Below the pieces are notes generated by a model. That model was not told where the DNA came from and did not search any database. It saw nothing but the letters and a program-made list of their open reading frames with translations. A stretch of DNA of 29,052 nucleotides from a bacterium (GTDB lineage Bacteria > Bacteroidota > Bacteroidia > Bacteroidales > Muribaculaceae), in the NCBI GenBank assembly GCA_004563195.1, contig SFTJ01000039.1, forward strand, positions 1 to 29,052, in the 5' to 3' direction. This document shows, piece after piece, positions 16,221 to 23,272 of this stretch (within the stretch, counting starts at the first letter, position 1; the number at the start of each line of letters is the position of its first letter). The position numbers and the translations under genes are program-made.

Positions 16221-16364
16221 CTCGTTATTTGTGATTTTGATTATTCAGTTTGCATCTTTGCATGCCTGCTATCGGGCGATTACTCTTTTTCTCATCACTC
16301 TCGCCTGCATCGCATTGTGCCGCAAGATGCGGGTTTAGTTTCTTGTTGTCGGTTCTCTATTTTG

Positions 16365-16397
16365 CAAAGATACAAAATTCTGACCTATTTTAGCAAA
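16365..16397 (-). promoter_or_regulatory. Promoter of the EEP-GH3-CBM9-GHL10 operon
   Basis: On the minus strand TTTG (16397-16394), 21 bases, TATCTTTG (16372-16365). The predicted leader of about 140 nt to the ATG at 16220 contains a small CCGC..GCGG hairpin but no riboswitch I recognise. Confidence 0.75.
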
Positions 16398-16472
16398 TTA
16401 TGCTACATTTCGTCACATCTTATTGGCAAGTGTGTCTCACGAAGCACCATTCTGCGCCCGGCGAGGCGGCAA

Positions 16473-17489
16473 TTACTCGGGATTGATATCGTTTTCCGAT
16501 GGCAATTGCTTGAATCCTTCGCCGTAGATGTCGTAGGCGTCGGTCACTATCACAAATGCGCGTGGGTCGGCCAATTTTATTTGCTGTTTCACGCCCATCA
16601 CTTCGCGGCGTCCCACCACCAGCAGCAGCATCTCGCGCTCTTCGCCCGAATAGAGGCCCTTGACCTTGATGCATGTGGCTGTGCGGTCGAGCACTTGCAA
16701 GATGTAGCGGTGAAGTATATCGAGTTTGCCATCGCTGATTACGAATATGAGTTTATCGTTGGCGGCACCGCTTATCACAAATGCCACGGTGCGCGATGTC
16801 ACCACGCAAGCCAGCAGCGAATAGAGCGACAGATGCCACGAGGGCGACGACGTTTCCTGCTCTATGCCCACGCCGAAACCTATCACCACCAAACCCGAGA
16901 GCACTACCGCGCCGTCGACCATCAAGATGGCATTGGAGAAGGGGATGTGGCAAAATTTCTGAATTATCATGCCCACTACATCGGTGCCGCCCGATGTGGC
17001 ACCGCCGCGAACTATCAATCCGCAGCCTATACCCACTAACGCGCCGCCCATAAGGGTGGTGAGCATCAGGTGGTTGCTCATATCCATTGCGCCGCCAAAC
17101 ATCTGCGAGGGGTCGAGATTGCGCAATGCCTCGGCTGTGGGATATGCCATCTGTTCCACCATGTTCATCAGGAACGGGGTCAATATCACAGCCACCACCG
17201 TGCGCGAGCCGAATTTACTGCCCAGCAGCAGCAACGAGCTGATGAGCAACGGTATGTCGAGCATATATCCGAAATATCCCACTTGTATCGAGGGAAATAT
17301 GTTGTGAAGCACCACACTGAGTCCGTACACACCTCCGGGCACGAGGTTATAGGGGTTGATAAACACGGCAAATCCTACCGCTACAAACAAACATCCCACT
17401 AAGATGTAGAGCCATGTTTTCACTACTTGCATGCCCATGGTTTCGCCTTCGTCGATGATAACGTTGCGAAGAGTTTTTTTGATATCCAT
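16473..17489 (-). CDS. YitT-family membrane protein (DUF161 + DUF2179)
   Basis: This 338-residue inner-membrane protein has about five to six hydrophobic helices between residues 24 and 235. They include the conserved NPYNLVPGGVYGLSVVLHN and GLIVRGGATSGGTDVVGMII, where glycine-rich GG-TSGGTD is the family signature. A soluble C-terminal DUF2179 domain (about 245-325) contains AFVIVTDAYDIYGEGF. The biochemical function of this widespread family is unsettled. It has its own promoter. The length and domain order are typical. Confidence 0.9.
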   Translation of the reverse strand: MDIKKTLRNVIIDEGETMGMQVVKTWLYILVGCLFVAVGFAVFINPYNLVPGGVYGLSVVLHNIFPSIQVGYFGYMLDIPLLISSLLLLGSKFGSRTVVAVILTPFLMNMVEQMAYPTAEALRNLDPSQMFGGAMDMSNHLMLTTLMGGALVGIGCGLIVRGGATSGGTDVVGMIIQKFCHIPFSNAILMVDGAVVLSGLVVIGFGVGIEQETSSPSWHLSLYSLLACVVTSRTVAFVISGAANDKLIFVISDGKLDILHRYILQVLDRTATCIKVKGLYSGEEREMLLLVVGRREVMGVKQQIKLADPRAFVIVTDAYDIYGEGFKQLPSENDINPE

Positions 17490-17519
17490 AACGTGTTTCT
17501 ACTATTGATTAGATTTGTG

Positions 17520-17551
17520 CAAAAGTAGAAAAAAACTCACCTTTATCCAAA
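17520..17551 (-). promoter_or_regulatory. Promoter of the YitT-family gene
   Basis: On the minus strand TTTG (17551-17548), 20 bases, TACTTTTG (17527-17520), with the ATG 30 nt further on. Confidence 0.75.
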
Positions 17552-17654
17552 TTATTCTCCTATTTTCTATTGGCAATATTTCTTTCCGATTTTGCAATTT
17601 TTGCCCTCTGTGAATGCCTGCAGCACACTCCACGGCCACATGGCTAACTGCGAA

Positions 17655-17691
17655 GAAAGGCCGATGTCTCCGTAAGGAGCATCAGCCTTTC
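17655..17691. terminator. Hairpin downstream of topA, probable terminator
   Basis: On the plus strand GAAAGGC..GATG..CTCC, loop GTAA, GGAG..CATC..GCCTTTC form a 15-bp interrupted stem. It lies about 100 nt past the topA stop; the minus strand lacks a clear T tract, so function as terminator is inferred. Confidence 0.5.
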
Positions 17692-17790
17692 TCGAGTTAT
17701 TATTCATCATTCCTAATATAGTTCTCTGTCAGTGCCGGTGCGCGGGGTGCATCTCCGGGCACGGGCTGTGGCGATGCAAGCCGGAGTGGC

Positions 17791-20142
17791 TTATTTCTTC
17801 GCCGCTGCCTTCTTGCGTGTGGCGCCGCCGCGGGCTGCTTTTTTCTTGGGCGCATTTGCCTCGTCGGCCACTATGGCGCGGCATTGCTCGAGGGTGAGAT
17901 TGTCGGTGTCGGTGCCCTTAGGTATCTTGTAGTTAGAGCCTTTATAGCAGATATACACACCGTAGCGTCCGTTGAGCACTTGCATATCGGCATCTTCGGC
18001 AAAGGTCTTGAGCACCTTGTTGGCTTCTTCTTTGCGTTTTGCCTCGATTAGGTCGATGGCTTCTTCGATGCTGATGGTTTGCGGCTGGAGGGTCTTGGGT
18101 ATCGACACAAACTGATTGCCGTGCTTCACATAGGGGCCGAAGCGTCCCACTGCCACCACCACGTCCACATCCTCGAATGTGCCGAGCGTGCGTGGCAATT
18201 CGAAGAGCTTCAATGCTTCCTCAAGGGTGATGCTGTCGATGGTTTGATTTTTCTGAAGCGAAGCGAAGCGCGGACGCTCGTTATCGTCGGCTTTACCTAT
18301 CTGCACCACCGGTCCGAAGCGTCCTATCTTCACCGATACGGGTTTGCCGGTGGCTGGGTCGTTGCCAAGCACGCGCTCGCCCACTTTATGCTCGAGGCGT
18401 AGCCCCGACACTTCTTCTATAGTGGGGTGGAAGGTCTTGTAGAAATTAGCTATCTCCTTGTTCCACTTCACTTTACCTTCGGCTATATCGTCGAACTCGC
18501 CTTCCACTTTAGCGGTGAAGTTATAGTCCATAATGTTGCCGAAATATTGCATCAGGAAGTCGTTGACCACCGTTCCTGTGTCGGTAGGCAGCAATTTGCC
18601 CTTTTCGGCGCCGGTGAGTTCGGCCTTCACTTTCTTGCTTATTTTGCCTTTCTTGAGTTCTACCACATCGTAGCTGCGTTCCACGCCTTTTTTCTCGCCT
18701 TTCACCACATATTCGCGTTGCTGTATGGTGGAGATGGTGGGCGCATAGGTCGACGGGCGGCCTATTCCCAACTCTTCGAGTTTCTTAACCAGCGAAGCTT
18801 CGTTGTAGCGATATGGCTGCTGGGTGAAGCGCTGGGTGGCTGTAACAAGGTCGGTGCTGAGGGTCTGACCCACGCGCAATGGCGGAAGCACGCGCAAGTC
18901 GTCGTCTGCTGCCGACTCTTCGTCGGTCGACTCCATATACACGCGCAGAAAACCGTCGAATTTGAGCACTTCGCCTGTAGCCACAAACCAATCGTCGCGG
19001 TTCGATATATTGATGTTGATAGTGGTCTTTTCTACCTCGGCATCAGCCATTTGCGATGCTATGGTGCGCTTCCATATCAGGTTGTAGAGTTTCTTTTCCT
19101 GAGTGGTGCCGGTGATGTCGTGATTGCTGATATAGGTAGGGCGGATGGCTTCGTGCGCCTCTTGTGCGCCCTTCGATGCTGTGTGATATTTGCGCACCTT
19201 CAGATATTGTTCGCCCAAGTTTTCGGTTATCTCTTTCTTGATGGTGCCTATGGCAAGCGACGAAAGATTCACCGAGTCGGTACGCATATAGGTGATATGT
19301 CCCGACTCATAGAGCATCTGTGCCACGCGCATGGTCTGCGACACGGTGAAGCCCAACTTGCGCGATGCTTCTTGCTGCAAGGTTGAGGTGGTGAATGGCG
19401 GTGCCGGCGACTTCTTTTGTGGCTTCACTGTCACATCTTTTACCGTAAAAATGGCTTCGCGGCATGCCTCGAGGCATTGCTCTGCCTCGGCAAGTGTGTT
19501 CAAGCGCTTGCTCAACTCGGCATTCACTATCACATCGCCACCTTCGGGCTTAAACTGTGCCACCACGCGATAGTAGGTCTCGCTCTCAAAGTTTTGTATC
19601 TCGCGCTCGCGGTCTACTATCAGGCGCACTGCCACGCTCTGCACGCGGCCTGCCGAGAGTGCGGGCTTTATCTTCTTCCACAACACCGGCGAGAGCTCAA
19701 AGCCCACTATGCGGTCGAGCACGCGGCGCGCTTGCTGAGCATCCACCAGGTTGATGTCGATGGGTCGTGGATTGGCTATGGCGTTGAGTATGGCTTGCTT
19801 GGTGATTTCGTGAAACACTATGCGCTTCGACTTCTCGGGGGTCAATCCCAAGGTCTCATACAAGTGCCAGGCTATGGCTTCTCCCTCGCGGTCCTCATCG
19901 GATGCCAACCACACCATGTCGGCATTGGCGGCCTCTTTCTTCAGGGTCTTCACAAGTTCGGTCTTGTCGCTCGGTATCTCATAGATGGGAGCAAAGCCGT
20001 TGGCTATGTCGATGCTGAAATCTTTCTTGAGCAGGTCGCGTATGTGACCCTTGCTCGATAGAACTTTGTAGTCCGGTCCCAAAAACTTGCCTATGGTGGT
20101 GGCTTTACTTGGTGACTCCACTATTACTAAATTCTTTGCCAT
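17791..20142 (-). CDS. topA: DNA topoisomerase I
   Basis: This type IA topoisomerase relaxes negative supercoils through a 5'-phosphotyrosine intermediate. The 783-residue product has the toprim domain with VIVESPSKA (Glu9) and SDEDREGEAIAWH (Asp82, Asp84, Glu86), the catalytic Tyr285 in GHITYMRTDS, and ALSAGRVQSVAVRL. The C-terminus carries at least three topoisomerase C-repeat units (GRFGPVVQIG, GRFGPYVKHG, GRYGVYICYKG) rather than Cys4 zinc fingers, and ends in the Lys/Ala-rich tail KKAARGGATRKKAAAKK, which may bind DNA. The open frame continues upstream to 20355, but the -7 box at 20242-20249 lies within it, so MAKNLVIVES at 20142 is taken as start. Confidence 0.96.
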   Translation of the reverse strand: MAKNLVIVESPSKATTIGKFLGPDYKVLSSKGHIRDLLKKDFSIDIANGFAPIYEIPSDKTELVKTLKKEAANADMVWLASDEDREGEAIAWHLYETLGLTPEKSKRIVFHEITKQAILNAIANPRPIDINLVDAQQARRVLDRIVGFELSPVLWKKIKPALSAGRVQSVAVRLIVDREREIQNFESETYYRVVAQFKPEGGDVIVNAELSKRLNTLAEAEQCLEACREAIFTVKDVTVKPQKKSPAPPFTTSTLQQEASRKLGFTVSQTMRVAQMLYESGHITYMRTDSVNLSSLAIGTIKKEITENLGEQYLKVRKYHTASKGAQEAHEAIRPTYISNHDITGTTQEKKLYNLIWKRTIASQMADAEVEKTTININISNRDDWFVATGEVLKFDGFLRVYMESTDEESAADDDLRVLPPLRVGQTLSTDLVTATQRFTQQPYRYNEASLVKKLEELGIGRPSTYAPTISTIQQREYVVKGEKKGVERSYDVVELKKGKISKKVKAELTGAEKGKLLPTDTGTVVNDFLMQYFGNIMDYNFTAKVEGEFDDIAEGKVKWNKEIANFYKTFHPTIEEVSGLRLEHKVGERVLGNDPATGKPVSVKIGRFGPVVQIGKADDNERPRFASLQKNQTIDSITLEEALKLFELPRTLGTFEDVDVVVAVGRFGPYVKHGNQFVSIPKTLQPQTISIEEAIDLIEAKRKEEANKVLKTFAEDADMQVLNGRYGVYICYKGSNYKIPKGTDTDNLTLEQCRAIVADEANAPKKKAARGGATRKKAAAKK

Positions 20143-20241
20143 TTCTTGCTTATTTTTGTTTTTCAGTAGTTTTCGCTTTTTCTTGATTCGTAGCGGCACA
20201 TTCGGGACTGTCTTTTTGCCCGCGACTGCCGAAAATCGCTG

Positions 20242-20249
20242 CAAAATTA
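20242..20249 (-). promoter_or_regulatory. -7 box of topA
   Basis: TAATTTTG on the minus strand (20249-20242) is a full -7 match, about 95 nt before the ATG. The expected -33 position (20273-20270) reads TGTC, a poor match. Confidence 0.5.
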
Positions 20250-20491
20250 AGTAAAAAAACTGATTGGCTGACACTTCGCTTGTTCGATTTTCGGCTTTTT
20301 CGCTCGCCTGTCGGCGCTCTTTTAGCGGCTGCCTATGCTCGCGCTTTTTGCTCAATACTTTAGTATTGTATATATAATGTAATCGGCATTTTGCGGCGTA
20401 TGATTATCTTTGTTAATTATTCTTAATTGTTGATTTCACACGCCCTTTTCTCGTCATAACGGGCTAATAATGTGCCAAAAACGGGGCAATG

Positions 20492-20523
20492 TTTACGTAA
20501 TTGAAAGAAAATTAGTAATTTTG
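20492..20523 (+). promoter_or_regulatory. Promoter of the zinc-ribbon/GNAT operon
   Basis: TTTA (20492-20495, one off TTTG), 20 bases, TAATTTTG (20516-20523). The ATG at 20532 would be nearly leaderless; ATG 20580 gives a ~50-nt leader. Confidence 0.6.
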
Positions 20524-20579
20524 CCCCCGAAATGCCGGTTACCCGGATAAAACGATTGTTTAACCCAACAAAAACGAGG

Positions 20580-22019
20580 ATGAGTATTTGGAAGTGTTCG
20601 AATTGCGGCAACGAGATTCCCGTAGGCTCTAAATTCTGCAACCATTGCGGCGCTCAGATAGCGCACAGCATCTCTTGCCCGAATTGCGGCTACTCGGCGC
20701 CCGTGGGCTCTAAGTTCTGCCCGGAATGCGGCGAGCCGTTCGTCATACCATCTCCTAAAATCACTTTTCCTACCGACAATGAGCCTAACCGCGACTCTCT
20801 GGGATGGGATTTCAACGACGACGAAGCTGAAAATGCCGCGCCTCAACCTGCCTTGCCCGAGATAGTGCCCGATTCCACACCTCGCTCCGATACCGACACC
20901 GATGAGCCGGCGCCGAAACCGCGTCGCAGCTACGGGCACATTTGGGCTTTTGTGTTAACTGTCATCATTCTCGCTGTGGCGGCTTATATCTATCTCGCTG
21001 CCACCGACACCATTCGCTCGCAACACGCCGTGACCGAGATTGAGGAAGAACTCGTAATCTCGCCCGACGAGGCTGTAAAAATTATGCAAACAGCGCTCGG
21101 CAGCGAGTCGCTCAACGATGTGGTTTTCGCCCGGCAGGTCGACCCTTCGCCCGAAGGTCTTTACCAAATAGCGGGTCTCACTTGTTTCACTACCCCTACG
21201 GGCAACTCACAACTCACTGCCTACACTCTCGAACGCGATAGCGTGGAGCACAAATGGACAGTGTCGCGCCACGCCTCTCAAAAGGCGCAAAACTACATTT
21301 TATGCACCGACTACAACATAATTTTCGGCAAGGGGAAAAGCGCTCCGGTGCGCGTCACTTCCATCCCCGACAAGGATTACATTTTCTTTGCCTACGCTTT
21401 GCTCCCAAAACAGGGCAACAGCGATGCCTCGGTGATTTTGGCTCTCTACAATGTCAATACTTCCGATATCATCGGCATCGACTACGCCGGCAAGGCTCTC
21501 AACCGCGATGGCAAAACCGTGGTGATGTGCCGACCCATCGACCAGCGGCACTCGCCCGAGGCCGAATTGCTTATGGAACTGGCTCAGAATGCCGAAATCA
21601 TTTACTTGGCTTCTGAAGCCGAATTGGCTGAACAGAATGCCGCCGATGCCATAGCCCTCTGGCTGCAACGCAACCGCCAAAACATCGAGGCGGTGGCCAA
21701 CGGCTCTACCGATGTGCATCTGAATATCGACACCTACGACACACCGCTCTTCTCTAACGACGCCAATTCCGACTTCTTGCGCATCGATAACGACAAGATG
21801 GTGGTGGTAGCCAATAATCAGGGTGCCGTTTTGGGCTACAGCAAGACCAAAAAGCGTTATTTCGTAATCTACGCTCCGGCTTCGGCTCAGCCTCGCGCTT
21901 CGGTGCGTTTTGCCGACAACGAAACGGTGATTGTGGAAACCGAAAAACTCAATTTTTCATTCAATCCGCACAACGTCACCGCCTCGGCTATCAATTCTTT
22001 TTGGAGTAACTTTTTTTAA
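20580..22019 (+). CDS. Membrane-anchored double zinc-ribbon protein, function unknown
   Basis: This 479-residue product opens with two near-identical zinc ribbons, Cys6/9/20/23 and Cys33/36/47/50, each with the segment PVGSKFC. An acidic, Pro-rich linker (about 60-118) and one transmembrane helix (about 120-141) follow. The remaining ~335 residues, presumably on the other side of the membrane, match no domain I know. Single-helix proteins with N-terminal zinc ribbons are common, and the ribbons are expected in the cytoplasm. ATG 20580 is chosen over ATG 20532 because it leaves a normal leader and starts just before the first ribbon. The GNAT gene follows after 15 nt, so the two are almost certainly co-expressed. 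Confidence 0.75.
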   Translation: MSIWKCSNCGNEIPVGSKFCNHCGAQIAHSISCPNCGYSAPVGSKFCPECGEPFVIPSPKITFPTDNEPNRDSLGWDFNDDEAENAAPQPALPEIVPDSTPRSDTDTDEPAPKPRRSYGHIWAFVLTVIILAVAAYIYLAATDTIRSQHAVTEIEEELVISPDEAVKIMQTALGSESLNDVVFARQVDPSPEGLYQIAGLTCFTTPTGNSQLTAYTLERDSVEHKWTVSRHASQKAQNYILCTDYNIIFGKGKSAPVRVTSIPDKDYIFFAYALLPKQGNSDASVILALYNVNTSDIIGIDYAGKALNRDGKTVVMCRPIDQRHSPEAELLMELAQNAEIIYLASEAELAEQNAADAIALWLQRNRQNIEAVANGSTDVHLNIDTYDTPLFSNDANSDFLRIDNDKMVVVANNQGAVLGYSKTKKRYFVIYAPASAQPRASVRFADNETVIVETEKLNFSFNPHNVTASAINSFWSNFF

Positions 22020-22034
22020 ACATAACAGAATTTT

Positions 22035-23165
22035 ATGGCAATAGAAATCAGAGAGATTAAACCCACTCACAGCCAACTGAAAGAGTTTTCGCTTTTCAGC
22101 ACCAATCTTTATAAGGACAGCCCCTACTATGTGCCGGCACTTCTTATGGACGACTTAGGCACTTTCGACCCCAAGAAAAATCCGGCTTCGGATTTCTGCG
22201 AAAGCATCTACTTTATGGCTTACCGCGACGGAAAGCCGGTTGGTCGCATTGCGGGTATCGTTAACAAGGTGGTTAACGAAAAATGGAACGAAAACAATGT
22301 GCGCTTCGGGTTTGTCGACTTTATCGACGACCCGGAAGTGGTCGACGCCCTTTTCAACGCCGTTGAAAATTGGGGCAGAAGCAAGGGATTCTCTCACATC
22401 GTGGGCCCGCTCGGATTTACCGATATGGATCCTGAAGGTATGCTCGTGGAGGGTTTCGACCAAGTGGGCACAATGGCCACTATCTACAACCACCCCTACT
22501 ACCCCAAGCACCTCGAACGCCTCGGATACCAAAAGGAATGCGATTGGGTGGAATTTAAGATTACCGTGCCCGATGCCATCCCCGAAAAGATGGTGCGTAT
22601 ATGCGAAATCGTGAAAAAGAAATACGGCGTGCGCAACATAAAGTACACCAGCGCCAAACGCCTCGTAGCCGACTATGGCGAAGCTATTTTCAACCTCATC
22701 AACGAAGCTTACAGCCAACTCTACGGCTACTCGCCTCTCACACCGCGTCAAATCGACCACTACATCAAGATGTATGTGCCGGTGCTTCGTCTTACCGATG
22801 TATCGCTCATCGTCGACCAAAACGACACGCTTGTGGGTGTGGGTATTGCCATCCCTTCGCTTTCTAAAGCGCTCATCAAGTCGCGCGGCAAAATGCTGCC
22901 GCTCGGTTGGTATCACTTGCTAAAAGCCCTCCGTGGCAAAAACGATGTGGTCGACCTAATGCTCGTGGCTGTTAAACCCGAATACCAAAGCCGCGGCGTG
23001 AACTCGCTCCTTTTCAACGACCTCATTCCTTGCTTCCGTCAGAATGGATATAAATATGCCGAAAGCAATCCCGAACTCGAGGTAAACCAGAAGGTTATGT
23101 CGCAATGGCAATACTTCGAAACCGTGCAGCACAAACGCCGTCGCGCTTTCAAAAAAGCTCTGTAA
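22035..23165 (+). CDS. GNAT-family N-acyltransferase-like protein
   Basis: This 376-residue cytosolic protein has a duplicated GNAT-like layout. The N-terminal half contains FMAYRDGKPVGRIAGIVN and the conserved GPLGFTDMDPEGMLVEGFD. The C-terminal half contains DLMLVAVKPEYQSRGVNSLLF, where QSRGV is the acetyl-CoA pyrophosphate-binding turn, and ends in AESNPELEVNQKVMSQWQYF. I recognise this as a family of large uncharacterised GNAT proteins frequent in Bacteroidota. The acyl acceptor is unknown. It is 15 nt after the zinc-ribbon gene in one operon and ends at a bidirectional terminator. Confidence 0.85.
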   Translation: MAIEIREIKPTHSQLKEFSLFSTNLYKDSPYYVPALLMDDLGTFDPKKNPASDFCESIYFMAYRDGKPVGRIAGIVNKVVNEKWNENNVRFGFVDFIDDPEVVDALFNAVENWGRSKGFSHIVGPLGFTDMDPEGMLVEGFDQVGTMATIYNHPYYPKHLERLGYQKECDWVEFKITVPDAIPEKMVRICEIVKKKYGVRNIKYTSAKRLVADYGEAIFNLINEAYSQLYGYSPLTPRQIDHYIKMYVPVLRLTDVSLIVDQNDTLVGVGIAIPSLSKALIKSRGKMLPLGWYHLLKALRGKNDVVDLMLVAVKPEYQSRGVNSLLFNDLIPCFRQNGYKYAESNPELEVNQKVMSQWQYFETVQHKRRRAFKKAL

Positions 23166-23206
23166 CCACGCTAAGCTCTCGGCTTTAATACAAAAAACAC
23201 AAAATC

Positions 23207-23249
23207 ACGCCGCCACCAAGGTTTGTTATTCCAACCTCCGTGGCGGCGT
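23207..23249. terminator. Bidirectional terminator between convergent genes
   Basis: ACGCCGCCAC (23207-23216) pairs with GTGGCGGCGT (23240-23249), and AGGTT (23219-23223) pairs inside with AACCT (23233-23237). T-rich sequence follows on both strands, so it can end both the GNAT gene and the minus-strand plug protein gene. Confidence 0.85.
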
Positions 23250-23272
23250 ATATTTCTTTATATCCAAGCACC

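Larger units (their letters stand above)
17490..17790. other. Gene-free stretch between yitT-like gene and topA
   Basis: These 301 bases hold the yitT-like promoter at 17520-17551 and a hairpin at 17655-17691 that probably ends topA. I see no other gene or RNA in it. Confidence 0.6.
20143..20579. other. Gene-free divergent region between topA and the zinc-ribbon gene
   Basis: These 437 bases hold the topA -7 box, the plus-strand promoter at 20492-20523, and a small hairpin CAATACT-TT-AGTATTG (20353-20368). A second plus-strand TATCTTTG at 20405-20412 has no matching -33. Nothing else is recognisable; the open frames in it are extensions of the flanking genes or shadows. Confidence 0.6.

Noticed and set aside
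15912..17039. 375-residue plus-strand open frame across the EEP and YitT genes
   Set aside because: It overlaps two well-supported minus-strand genes and the EEP promoter; the length reflects scarcity of stops in that frame.
18427..19386. 319-residue plus-strand open frame inside topA
   Set aside because: It is antisense to conserved topoisomerase sequence.
20143..20355. 71-residue N-terminal extension of topA
   Set aside because: The Lys/Arg-rich extension contains the -7 box and is absent from the family; MAKNLVIVES is the canonical start.
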